DNA from: Azotobacter salinestris
GTDB taxonomy: Bacteria; Pseudomonadota; Gammaproteobacteria; Pseudomonadales; Pseudomonadaceae
DNA: 64,000 nt
Direction: 5' to 3'
Assembly (NCBI RefSeq): GCF_009363155.1
Contig: NZ_CP045302.1
Location: forward strand, 2,773,001-2,837,000
Program-made: the position numbers and the translations under genes
The notes under the pieces: model-generated
Told to the model about the DNA's origin: nothing
Seen by the model: the letters and a program-made list of their open reading frames with translations, nothing else
The model's database searches: none
Shown here: positions 1 to 7,589 of the stretch, one piece after another
Layout: the number at the start of each line of letters is the position of its first letter
Numbering within the stretch: the stretch's first letter is position 1

Positions 1-1203
1 AATCGGCCCTTGGGCCAGCAGTTTCGGCAGTTGATCGAGTTCCTCCAGCAGGGTCAGCATGCTATGCCCGGTGACGGGATCGCGATTGGCCACGGTGATG
101 AAGGGGACCATTTCGGTTCCCATGGCATCCAACAAGGCTGGGTTATGGGTAGTCACCAGAACATCCACGCCTCGCTGGGCTCCCACGGTTTTGAGCATGT
201 CCAGCAGAAGGCGGGCCCGGGAGGGATGCAGGCCGTTGTCCACTTCTTCGATGACCAGCAGACTGGATTTCGGGCGTGTCAGCAGTGCCGTGAGGATGGC
301 GAGGAATCGGAGGGTGCCATCGGACATGCCTCGGGCATCCACTGTGGGTGTTTCACCTTCGTCCAGCCAATGCTCTTCGCAATAGAGCATGGCGTCCGAG
401 TTGAATTTTCCGACCGTTTCCGCGTAGACCCTGCGAATGTCCCGCTCGGGCAGTTGGCTTGCGTAGCGAGTCAGAACGGCTTCGATTTCCCACTGCTTTT
501 CGTCCGGCAGCGCAGCCAGCACTCCGGCGATATTGCGGGCATCGGACTCCAGACGCTCCGCCAGCGGCGAATAATCGCGCATATGTGAGGGGATGGGGTC
601 GAGAATGAAAATGTCGCGCAGAGCGGAAACAACCGTATTCACACCATCCTGAATCTCCTGGCGTAGCTTCTGTCCGACCAGTTGGAACAGGACCGAATGC
701 GCTCGGCTCAACTGACGTGGCGAGCCCTGCTTTTCGTTGTAGAGGCGGGCAACGATGGTGGGCGAGTCTTCCGCGCAGGGGTCGGTACGAAACAGCTTGA
801 TACTGCCAGCCTGCGACTTTCTGGAGCCGTCCTTGCCCGGCCGGTACTTGATGCGGGTCAACTGTTCGGCATGCAGGTCGCAGCGATTTTCCCGGATCGA
901 ACCTTCGAGACGGTATTGGTAGTCGGTCAGATCGTCGGCCCGGCAGGTCACGCCCAAAGCAAAGTTCGAGCCAGGACGCCTGGCTGCCCATTCCACGCCG
1001 CCCCTCAGCGGAACCTGGACGCCATCGCCTTTCAGGGCCGAGGTCAGCATGACGCCCGAAGCCACCCGGTTGAGCATCAGCAGAGCATCCAGGGCATTCG
1101 ACTTGCCGCTGGCATTGGTGCCGATCAATACCGAAAGCGGGTCGATATGCAGGGTGGCCCGTTCGTAGCTCTTCCAATTCTCCAGCAGCAGTTCGGTAAT
1201 CAT
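1..1203 (-). CDS. AAA-family ATPase, SMC/RecF-like (C-terminus cut by window edge)
   Basis: Reading leftwards from the ATG at 1203, the frame stays open for 401 codons to base 1, so the end of the protein lies outside the window. Walker A is GTNASGKS at about residues 28-35. A signature-like segment GMSDGTLRFLAI is followed by a Walker B LLVIEEVDNG and an H-loop VLVTTHNPALL. This order, in one short protein without a visible coiled coil, is that of the AAA_21/RecF-like stand-alone ATPases (COG4637 type). GGAG lies five bases before the start. Members of this group occur alone, or in OLD-type and toxin/defence pairs. The partner, if any, would lie outside the window on the left. The family call is firm; the biological role is unknown. 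Confidence 0.85.
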   Translation of the reverse strand, partial: MITELLLENWKSYERATLHIDPLSVLIGTNASGKSNALDALLMLNRVASGVMLTSALKGDGVQVPLRGGVEWAARRPGSNFALGVTCRADDLTDYQYRLEGSIRENRCDLHAEQLTRIKYRPGKDGSRKSQAGSIKLFRTDPCAEDSPTIVARLYNEKQGSPRQLSRAHSVLFQLVGQKLRQEIQDGVNTVVSALRDIFILDPIPSHMRDYSPLAERLESDARNIAGVLAALPDEKQWEIEAVLTRYASQLPERDIRRVYAETVGKFNSDAMLYCEEHWLDEGETPTVDARGMSDGTLRFLAILTALLTRPKSSLLVIEEVDNGLHPSRARLLLDMLKTVGAQRGVDVLVTTHNPALLDAMGTEMVPFITVANRDPVTGHSMLTLLEELDQLPKLLAQGPI

Positions 1204-1451
1204 GGGGGCTCCATGCAGGCACGATCCATGGGGGGAAGGCATCATACAGCCAACCTTCCGTTCATGCGGTAAGGCTGATGGCTCCACCGGTGGGCGGAGG
1301 GCATGGTGTGGCCTGATCGTAGTGCGGCAGATGCCTCGAACCGTAGTGAATACATCGTTCCAAATAGGTGGCGGATCCTGTTTTCAGTCCCGCAGGCGGC
1401 TACAACATCCTTCTGTTTGCCAACCGCGTCGCGATTCGCGGATGTCGTCCG

Positions 1452-1513
1452 AATATCTCACGTGTGAGATATTGTCTGTATCGAACCCTTGTTCTAACTT
1501 TTCTCACATGTGA
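1452..1513. promoter_or_regulatory. Two related palindromes upstream of the yjf cluster
   Basis: The first palindrome has 10-base arms AATATCTCAC (1452-1461) and GTGAGATATT (1464-1473) around GT. The second, TCACATGTGA (1504-1513), is a perfect 10-base palindrome inside TCTCACATGTGAT. Both share the core CTCACRTGTGA and lie 40 bases apart, just before the first gene of the cluster at 1526. This is the usual look of tandem operator sites for a dimeric repressor, the second overlapping the expected promoter or start region. The cognate regulator is not visible here. Confidence 0.55.
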
Positions 1514-1525
1514 TGGATTCGAGCC

Positions 1526-2209
1526 ATGCCAAGCAGAAAATCCACCCCGAACGGGACTGCGCAGCCGGGCGCCCCCCAGGCCGGGGCGAAGAAGCCGGGT
1601 GCGGCGAAGAAGCCGTCCAGCTTCTACATGAAGCGCATGCGCGGCGCCCTGGCCGAGGCCGGCTACGTGAAGCACGAGGCCTGGGTGCTGCCCGAGAACC
1701 GGGAGCTGCTCAAGCGGCTCGAGAAGCGACTACGCCAGCCGGTGTTGGCCGGCACATTCAGACTGGAGGAATACATGAGCGCAGGGGAAAGCTGGACCAT
1801 CGACCGCCTCTACGGCGCCTTGCAGGCGCTGGACGAGGTGACCTCCGGGGAGATCGGCATCGCCCTGGTCCAGGGCGCCGAGCCGAGCATCAGGCTGGCG
1901 ATGAACGAGTACGGCGGCCTGCCGATCTACCTCGCGGTGGTCGGCGAGCAGATCGTCGTCGACTCGGTGCTGGTCGACATGGAGGCCGTCGCCGATGTCG
2001 CCCGCTTCAACGATGCCGTGCTGCGCAGCCGGGAGCTGTTCCCGCTGTCCTCGATCGGCATCGAGACCATGCCCAACGGGCAGACCGTCTACAACATGTT
2101 CGGCGCGCTCAGCGCCGGCTCCAGCCTGACCAACGTGGTGACCGAGGTGTTCACCCTGGTCGACAACCTTCAGCGCGCCGCCGAGGCGTTCGAAGACTTC
2201 TTCAAGTAA
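1526..2209 (+). CDS. yjfI: YjfI-like DUF2170 protein
   Basis: The predicted protein has 227 residues. The first 32 or so are rich in Pro, Gly, Ala and Lys and probably unstructured. The rest is a compact soluble domain containing GEIGIALVQGAEPSIRLAMN and ending in a helix (VDNLQRAAEAFEDFFK). Order and content of the following genes (PspA-like YjfJ, then YjfK, YjfL, YjfM, YjfC) match the E. coli yjfI-yjfC cluster, where the first gene encodes a DUF2170 protein of unknown function. I identify it mainly from this context and from the acidic soluble domain. It is followed after 15 bases by yjfJ, so the two are probably co-transcribed from the promoter with tandem palindromes just upstream. Confidence 0.8.
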   Translation: MPSRKSTPNGTAQPGAPQAGAKKPGAAKKPSSFYMKRMRGALAEAGYVKHEAWVLPENRELLKRLEKRLRQPVLAGTFRLEEYMSAGESWTIDRLYGALQALDEVTSGEIGIALVQGAEPSIRLAMNEYGGLPIYLAVVGEQIVVDSVLVDMEAVADVARFNDAVLRSRELFPLSSIGIETMPNGQTVYNMFGALSAGSSLTNVVTEVFTLVDNLQRAAEAFEDFFK

Positions 2210-2224
2210 CAGGGGAGTATCCGC

Positions 2225-2926
2225 ATGTCAGGCACGTCCATCTGGAGCAAGCTGTTCACCGCCATCCGCGGCGGCGCCAGCGAAGTCGGCGAAGCCATCG
2301 TCGACCAGCAGGCGCTGCGCATCCTCGACCAGGAGATCCGCGACGCCGATGCCGCACTGGCCAGCGCCCGTCAGGAACTGGCCGCGATCATGGCCAAGCA
2401 CAGCCTGGCGACCCGCCGCGTGGCCGAGCACGAGGCCAAGATCCAGGACCTCGAGGCCAAGGCCCTGGCGGCGCTGAAGGCCAACCGCGAGGATCTGGCG
2501 ACCGAGATCGCGCAGCTGATCGCCAACCTGACCAACGAGCGCGACGCCGAGCACCGGCAGGCCGGCGAGTTCGGCGCCTACGTCGAGAAGATGCGCAAGG
2601 ACGTGGCCAAGGCCGAGGCGCGCATCAGGAGCCTGCGCCAGCAGGTGGACATGGCCCGCGCCCGCGAGAGCGTGCAGAAGGCCCAGGTCAGCGCTTCCAT
2701 TGCCAGCGGCGGGGCCAACGGCAAGCTGGAGACCGCGGTCGGCACCCTGAATCGCCTGAAGGCCAGGCAGGACCAGCGCGCCGCCGAGCTGGAAGCCCGG
2801 GAGCAACTGGCCGAGGCTTCCACCGGCAGCGACTTGGAGCGCCGTCTGAAGGAGGCCGGTATCGTGCCGGATGCCGACAGCGCCAGTGCGGTGCTGGAGC
2901 GCCTGCGCAAGCAGGCTGCCGAGTGA
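2225..2926 (+). CDS. yjfJ: PspA/IM30-family protein, YjfJ-like
   Basis: This 233-residue protein begins SGTSIWSKLFTAIRGG, an amphipathic N-terminal helix as in PspA, then runs almost wholly as charged heptad-rich coiled coil to residue 200 (QALRILDQEIRDADAAL). PspA/IM30 proteins bind membranes from the cytoplasm and form ESCRT-III-like rods that stabilise damaged inner membrane. AGGGGAG eight bases before the ATG is a good ribosome site. It follows yjfI at 15 bases and precedes the disrupted rhomboid gene at 58 bases. No PspF or PspBC is visible, so this is the YjfJ branch and not the classical phage-shock operon. Confidence 0.88.
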   Translation: MSGTSIWSKLFTAIRGGASEVGEAIVDQQALRILDQEIRDADAALASARQELAAIMAKHSLATRRVAEHEAKIQDLEAKALAALKANREDLATEIAQLIANLTNERDAEHRQAGEFGAYVEKMRKDVAKAEARIRSLRQQVDMARARESVQKAQVSASIASGGANGKLETAVGTLNRLKARQDQRAAELEAREQLAEASTGSDLERRLKEAGIVPDADSASAVLERLRKQAAE

Positions 2927-3322
2927 GCTGACGCCGGGAGCGGGGAGAAGCCGCTGTCGGCGGGCCGCAGGGCAGGGACGGGCCATGAGTTTCGTCGGCG
3001 GATTCGGGGTGGTGCTCGCGGCGGCCGGGCTGATGCTCGCGCTGCAGGTGATCAACGCGCTCAGCGGCTACAGCCTCAACGGCTTCGGCCTGCTGCCGCA
3101 GTCGCCCGCCGGGCTGGCGGGCATCATCGTCGCGCCCTTCCTGCATGGCTCGTTCCTGCACCTGGCCGGCAACCTGCTGCCCTTTCTGGTGCTCGGCACC
3201 CTGGTGGCCGCCGACGGCGCGCGGCGCTTCGTGGCCGTCAGCCTGGTCGTCGTCCTGCTCGGCGGCCTAGGGCCTGTTAACGCTACTCCACGCGGCAACG
3301 CGGTTCGCGGAGAGTAGTGTTA

Positions 3323-4420
3323 TTAACGCGGCAATCAAATTCACGATATAAAGAGGCATGAAAAAGATCGATGCCCGAAAGCTCTCTCGAGAAACTCAGG
3401 ACCAGATGCGGCGCCTGGCCATGAATCTGCGTGAGCAGCGCGAACTGACTTGGCAAGAGGTTGCCGACGCATTGGGCGTACATCTGAGTACCGTACTAGC
3501 CTGGTCCAAACGCTACAGCGAGCAAGGCAGCGAAGGTCTGAAATCCAGGACACGAGGTCGGCGCCAGGCAAGCGGACGGACCTTGACGCTCGCACAGGAG
3601 TGGCAGTTGCGCTCGATTCTGGTGGGCCAGACCCCGAACCAGTTGCAACTCGACTTTGCCCTGTGGAACCGCCGGGCCGTCATGCAGTTGATCAAGCACT
3701 TGTATGGCGTCGAGATGCCGATCCGGACGGTGGGTCAGTACCTTCAGCGCTGGGGATATACCCCACAGCGGCCGACCCGGCAGGCGCTGGAGCAGAACCC
3801 GGAGGCGGTCGAGCACTGGCTCGAAGAGACCTATCCGACCGTTGTGGCACGCGCCAAGGCCGAAAACGCGACGATCTACTGGGGTGATGAAACGGCCGTA
3901 GCTGAAGATGGGCATTGGATTCGAGGCTATGCGCCGGCAGGCGTCACGCCGGTGCTGGTGGCGCCGACTCGGCGTCATGGCCTGAGCATGGTCTCAGCGA
4001 TCAGCAACCAGGGACTGGTACGGTTCGAGTTCCTGGAGGGGGCCATGAATACCGAGCGGATGATCGGTTTCATGTCGAGGCTGGTGGCGGACAGTGACAG
4101 GAAGATCTTTCTGATCCTGGACAACCTGCGTGTCCATCATGCGCGTCTGGTCAGGGAATGGCTCGAAGGGCACAAGGAAGAAATCGAAGCGTTCTACCTG
4201 CCACCCTATTCGCCTGAGTGTAATCCGGACGAGTATTTGAACCGCGACCTCAAGACACGCTTGCGCACCAGTGACCGGGCGCGAAACAAGTCGGAATTGC
4301 TGGAGAAGGCCGAGGCATTCATGAGCTGGTTGGCCAAAACCCCGGAGCGGGTAGTTGCCTACTTCCAGCATGCGTCGGTGCGTTATGCCACTTAGATTGG
4401 GTATTTGATTGCCGGGTTAA
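3323..4420 (+). mobile_element. IS630-family insertion sequence, copy 1 (1098 bp)
   Basis: The ends are TTAACGCGGCAATCAAAT on the left and the inverted TTAACCCGGCAATCAAAT on the right. Each is flanked by TA (3321-3322 and 4421-4422), the target duplicated by IS630/Tc1-mariner elements. Comparison with the second copy (34888-37183) fixes these limits: sequence similarity stops exactly at the TA in both. The element sits inside the MITE that interrupts the rhomboid gene. Confidence 0.9.
3358..4395 (+). CDS. IS630-family transposase
   Basis: The protein has 345 residues, normal for IS630. The N-terminal third holds a winged helix-turn-helix (WQEVADALGVHLSTVLAWSKRY) and a second DNA-binding segment. 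The catalytic DDE_3 domain follows, with Asp in GDETAVAEDG, Asp in LILDNLRVHHA and the last acidic residue in PPYSPECNPDEYLNRDLK. The frame is intact, so the element may still be mobile. The second copy differs at only three residues that I can see (Ala/Val in VADALG, Arg/Cys in EWQLRSI, Leu/Gln in HHARLV), which implies a recent spread. Confidence 0.93.
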   Translation: MKKIDARKLSRETQDQMRRLAMNLREQRELTWQEVADALGVHLSTVLAWSKRYSEQGSEGLKSRTRGRRQASGRTLTLAQEWQLRSILVGQTPNQLQLDFALWNRRAVMQLIKHLYGVEMPIRTVGQYLQRWGYTPQRPTRQALEQNPEAVEHWLEETYPTVVARAKAENATIYWGDETAVAEDGHWIRGYAPAGVTPVLVAPTRRHGLSMVSAISNQGLVRFEFLEGAMNTERMIGFMSRLVADSDRKIFLILDNLRVHHARLVREWLEGHKEEIEAFYLPPYSPECNPDEYLNRDLKTRLRTSDRARNKSELLEKAEAFMSWLAKTPERVVAYFQHASVRYAT

Positions 4421-4758
4421 TAACAGGCCCTTAGTCTGGCTGTTCGGCCGCGAGGGGCTGCACATCGGCGCCAGCGGCTGGGTGTTCGGCCTGTGGACCT
4501 GGCTGCTGGCGCGGGCCTGCTACCGGCGCAGCGCAAGGAACCTGCTGGCGGCCGGCCTCGCGCTCTTTCTCTACGGCGGCCTGGTCTTCGGCCTCCTGCC
4601 GTGGCGGGGGACCTCGTTCGAGTCGCACATCGCCGGGGCGCTCGCCGGTCTGGTCGCGGCGCGGCTGCTGCCGCCCGCAGGACGCGGCGCCCGCGCATGA
4701 TGGGCAAGGTTTGGGGAGGGCGCGGCGGCCCGCACCCTTCGATGGAATTCAGGAACCC

Positions 4759-5793
4759 ATGTCGATTCTCGTATTGCTGCGTTACCACGCGGTCGCCTTC
4801 CTGGAGCGCTTCGGCTGGGCCGGGCTGGGCCTGGCCACCGCGCTGCACGCCCTGTTCGCCTACGCGGGCCTGCTGGCGCTGGGCGAGTCGCATCTGACGG
4901 ACCCGGCGACCTATGCGTACTTCTATCTGACCACGGCGCTGACCGTCGGCTACGGGGACCTGGCGCCGCTGTCGCCGGCCGGGCGCATCTTCGTCGCGGT
5001 CTGGGTGATGCTCGGCGGCATCGCCCTGCTCAGCGCGGCGATCGGCAAGGCAACCAATCTGGTGATCGAACTCTGGAGAACAGGCATGAAGGGCAAGGGG
5101 GACTATTCCGAGCGCACGGCCCATACGGTGCTGATCGGCTGGGAGGGGCGGGTCAGCGAGCGGGTCGTCGAGCTGCTGCTGCAGGACGAAACCTCCAACG
5201 ACGACCTGATCGTGATCTGCGATGCGGAGCTGGAGGAGAACCCGCTGCCGGGCAAGGCCGCCTTCGTCCGCGGCGACAGCCTGTCCTCGGCCGCCCTGCT
5301 GCGCCGCGCCGGGGTGCCCGGCGCCGAGCGGGTGCTGGTGCGCACCGGCTCGGACGACCTGACCCTGGCCACGGTGCTGGCGGTCAACCGGCTGGAGCCG
5401 GCGGGCCATGTCGTGGCGCACTTCAACGACAGCGAAATCGCCGCCCTGGCCCGCGCCTACGCGCCCAGGCTGGAGTGCACCTCCGGCATGGCCATCGAGA
5501 TGCTGGTGCGTTCCTCCCAGGATCCGGGCTCCTCGGAGGTGATCAACGAGCTGCTCAGCGTCGGCCACGGCGCCACCCAGTACCGGATGAGGCTGCCGGA
5601 GGACTTCGAGGGACGCTTCGGCGAACTCTACCAGCATTTCAAGCAGCGTCACAACGCGACCCTCATCGGCTACCGCGCCAGCGGCGCGCACCAGCCGGCG
5701 GTCAACCCGCCCGGCGACACCCGCATCCGCGGCGGCGAGCTGTTCTACATCGCCGCCGCCCGTCTCCGGGAGGACTGCCATGAGCTGGCTTAA
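4759..5793 (+). CDS. Two-TM potassium channel with TrkA/RCK domains
   Basis: The protein has 344 residues from the chosen start (MSILVLLRYH). A first membrane helix (about 13-40) is followed by a pore loop with the exact K+ filter TVGYGD (62-67) and a second helix (76-95). A Rossmann-type RCK/TrkA-N domain begins at HTVLIGWEGRVSERVV (about 114) and a TrkA-C-like part ends the protein. Such channels open in response to nucleotides or ions bound to the RCK ring. An upstream ATG at 4711 would add 16 unconvincing residues. The gene overlaps yjfK by 14 bases, so it is firmly part of this operon, which E. coli's yjf cluster lacks. Confidence 0.9.
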   Translation: MSILVLLRYHAVAFLERFGWAGLGLATALHALFAYAGLLALGESHLTDPATYAYFYLTTALTVGYGDLAPLSPAGRIFVAVWVMLGGIALLSAAIGKATNLVIELWRTGMKGKGDYSERTAHTVLIGWEGRVSERVVELLLQDETSNDDLIVICDAELEENPLPGKAAFVRGDSLSSAALLRRAGVPGAERVLVRTGSDDLTLATVLAVNRLEPAGHVVAHFNDSEIAALARAYAPRLECTSGMAIEMLVRSSQDPGSSEVINELLSVGHGATQYRMRLPEDFEGRFGELYQHFKQRHNATLIGYRASGAHQPAVNPPGDTRIRGGELFYIAAARLREDCHELA

Positions 5794-6433
5794 GCGCGTA
5801 CTGGGCCTCGCGGCGCCGAAGGGCGCGGACACGGCGCCGGCGGCCGGTCCGCTGGGCCTCGCCCGCGGCCGGGCGGTGCGCTTCGACCCCAGCCTGGGCC
5901 TGCTGCTCGAGGGCCATTCCCGGGTCTGCGTGCCCGCCAGCCAGTCGATCTGGAGCGAGGGGGTGATCGATCTCGGCCAGTCCCACTGGCTGTCGCGCTA
6001 CTATCTGGACGACCAGGACTTCTGGCTGCAGGTGCACACCACCGGCGCGCGGGACGGGCAGGTCGAGTCGCTGATCCTGTTCAACTACCTCGACTGCGTC
6101 GGCATCTCCAGTGAGGCGGAACTGCGCCGCCTGGCCGGGCCGGACAGCCCCATCGGCCTGCCGCGCTACAGCCTCGACGGCGTCGAGTTCGCCCGCGAGT
6201 GGGGCAGCGAGGCGGGCCAGACCAAATTGGTGGATTTCTTCGAGCGGGTGCGCAGCATGAACGACGAAGCCTACGGCATCGGCCACTACGCCATGCTCTA
6301 CGCCCGCGACACCGGGCTCACCGCGCGGCGCGAATTCCTGCTCTTTTCGGTCGAGGAGGACGCCGCGGGCGCGGTCAGCCTCAGCACCGCGCTGGGCGTC
6401 TCGCTCTACACCACCGATCTGCACCTCATCTGA
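5780..6433 (+). CDS. yjfK: YjfK-like DUF2491 protein
   Basis: The protein has 217 residues with no signal peptide or membrane span. It begins MSWLKRVLGLA, then reads as a beta-rich domain (GLARGRAVRFDPSLGLLLEG, VIDLGQSHWLSRYYLDDQDFWLQVH). The C-terminus ALGVSLYTTDLHLI and the gene's position match the DUF2491/YjfK family, whose function is unknown. The start overlaps the end of the channel gene by 14 bases, suggesting coupled translation, and yjfL follows after 14 bases. Confidence 0.8.
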   Translation: MSWLKRVLGLAAPKGADTAPAAGPLGLARGRAVRFDPSLGLLLEGHSRVCVPASQSIWSEGVIDLGQSHWLSRYYLDDQDFWLQVHTTGARDGQVESLILFNYLDCVGISSEAELRRLAGPDSPIGLPRYSLDGVEFAREWGSEAGQTKLVDFFERVRSMNDEAYGIGHYAMLYARDTGLTARREFLLFSVEEDAAGAVSLSTALGVSLYTTDLHLI

Positions 6434-6447
6434 AACAGGAAATACCC

Positions 6448-6870
6448 ATGCTCGACGCACTGCAAATGTCGCTCAACAAGGCGGCCGTGTCCGGCTTCCT
6501 TGCCTACATGCTGGGCGCGGCGGTCCTCTTCGTGCTCTTCCAGCTGGTCTACACGCGGCTCACCCCGCACCGCGAGTTCAGCCTGATCCGCGAGGGCAAC
6601 GTGGCGGCGGCGATCGCCCTGGCCGGGGCGGTCATCGGCTTCGCCCTCCCGGCCAGCAACGTGATCGCCTATTCTGTCGGCCTGCTCGACTTCGTGGTCT
6701 GGGCGCTGATCGCCGCCGTCGTCCAGCTGCTGGCCTTCTTCGCCGTCCATCTGGCGCTGCGCGACCTGGCGGCGCGCATCCAGAAGGGCGAGATCGCCGC
6801 CGGCATCTACGTGGCGGCGGTGGCGGTCGGCGTCGGCCTGCTCAACGCGGCCTGCATGACCCCGAACTGA
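6448..6870 (+). CDS. yjfL: YjfL-like DUF350 inner-membrane protein
   Basis: The protein has 140 residues and four clear membrane helices (about 14-34, 50-72, 78-104, 117-136), the standard DUF350 layout. The charged loop HREFSLIREGNVAAAIALAGAV is typical of the family. In other bacteria DUF350 proteins recur beside PspA-like, YjfC and potassium-channel genes, as here, but no reaction is known. The start at 6448 follows an AACAGGAAATACCC ribosome site. A longer frame running in from 6199 is only read-through across yjfK in another frame. Confidence 0.85.
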   Translation: MLDALQMSLNKAAVSGFLAYMLGAAVLFVLFQLVYTRLTPHREFSLIREGNVAAAIALAGAVIGFALPASNVIAYSVGLLDFVVWALIAAVVQLLAFFAVHLALRDLAARIQKGEIAAGIYVAAVAVGVGLLNAACMTPN

Positions 6871-6890
6871 GCGGCCGACGGGAGGCCCCG

Positions 6891-7580
6891 ATGAAGCGCA
6901 GCAGTTACGTCCAACTGTCCCTGGCCACCTCGATCAGCCTGGCGATCGCCGGCTGCGACGACGGGCGGCAGAACCTCTACAACCTCGAGCAGAAGTTCCG
7001 CTTCCAGTCGGTGCAGGAATGCGTGAACCAGCAGTTTCCGGTCGACGTCTGCTCCGACGCCTACATGGCCGCGCTGGCCGAGCACCGGCGCATCGCGCCG
7101 GTGTACGAGCGCCAGGCCGACTGCGAGGCCGACTTCGTGCCCGGCTACTGCCAGACCGATTCCGCCGGCCGCTACGTGCCGCAGCCGGGCGGCTTCGAGC
7201 TGACCGCCAGCGGCGCCGTCACCCAGAAGCAGATGGACAGCGCCCGCGCCCAGGCGGCCGCCTCGGGCGGCTCCCTGGACGGCCTGCTGATGGGCATGCT
7301 GATCGGCAACCTGATGAGCGGCGTCGGCGGCGGGCGCTATTACAGCGAGCCGGTGTACCGCTACCGCGACGGCCGCGGCGCCTTCTCCAGCTCGACCCTG
7401 GGCCGGCGCATCGAGCAGGGTGCGACCTTCCCGAACTCGCAGCAGAGCCGCTACGGCCAGGGCTACAGCCGCTCCACCGGCAAGCCGATCTCGACTTCCG
7501 CGGCCACCTCGCGCGGCGGCTTCGGCAGCCAGTCCAGCGCGCGCAGCGGCTGGGGCGGCAGCAGCAGCGTCGGCGGCTGA
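6891..7580 (+). CDS. yjfM: YjfM-like DUF1190 lipoprotein
   Basis: The protein has 229 residues. Residues 1-23 form a lipoprotein signal ending in a lipobox (LAIAGC), so it should be lipid-anchored in the envelope. A Cys-containing domain follows (FQSVQECVNQQFPVDVCSDAY, RQADCEADFVPGYCQ). The last 90 residues are low-complexity Gly/Ser/Arg with a glycine hinge (LMGMLIGNLMSGVGGG), as in DUF1190/YjfM and the related YgiB. GGGAGG precedes the ATG. It lies 20 bases after yjfL and 9 before yjfC. Confidence 0.83.
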   Translation: MKRSSYVQLSLATSISLAIAGCDDGRQNLYNLEQKFRFQSVQECVNQQFPVDVCSDAYMAALAEHRRIAPVYERQADCEADFVPGYCQTDSAGRYVPQPGGFELTASGAVTQKQMDSARAQAAASGGSLDGLLMGMLIGNLMSGVGGGRYYSEPVYRYRDGRGAFSSSTLGRRIEQGATFPNSQQSRYGQGYSRSTGKPISTSAATSRGGFGSQSSARSGWGGSSSVGG

Positions 7581-7589
7581 GGAGGCCTC

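Larger units (their letters stand above)
3270..4430. repeat. 61-bp palindromic MITE, split by IS630
   Basis: The left part is 3270-3322 and the right part 4423-4430, counting one target TA. Rejoined, they give 61 bases whose ends are perfect inverted repeats GGGCCTGTTAAC / GTTAACAGGCCC, extended by CTACTC / GAGTAG. TA lies on the left (3268-3269); on the right the flank reads TTA, one extra base. The same terminal sequence bounds the elements at 31309-31587 and 48673-48728, and one end of 38168-38333. It encodes nothing. Confidence 0.8.
2985..4700 (+). pseudogene. Rhomboid-family intramembrane protease, disrupted by nested insertions
   Basis: The 5' part (2985-3269) encodes hydrophobic segments with HGSFLHLAGNLLPFLVLG. 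The 3' part (4434-4700) encodes GASGWVFGLW, with the rhomboid catalytic Ser, and ESHIAGALAGLVAARL, with the catalytic His. Removing 3270-4433 joins the halves in frame (GGLVWLFG), giving about 183 residues and six hydrophobic stretches, a typical small bacterial rhomboid. The interruption is a 61-bp palindromic element that carries a complete IS630. The gene sits between yjfJ and the potassium-channel gene in the same orientation, so the break may also be polar on the downstream genes unless the insertion supplies a promoter. Confidence 0.88.

Noticed and set aside
3270..4431. GGGCCTGTTAAC taken as the true IS630 ends
   Set aside because: The second IS630 copy lacks these bases; its similarity stops at TTAAC next to TA. 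They belong to the palindromic element that hosts copy 1.
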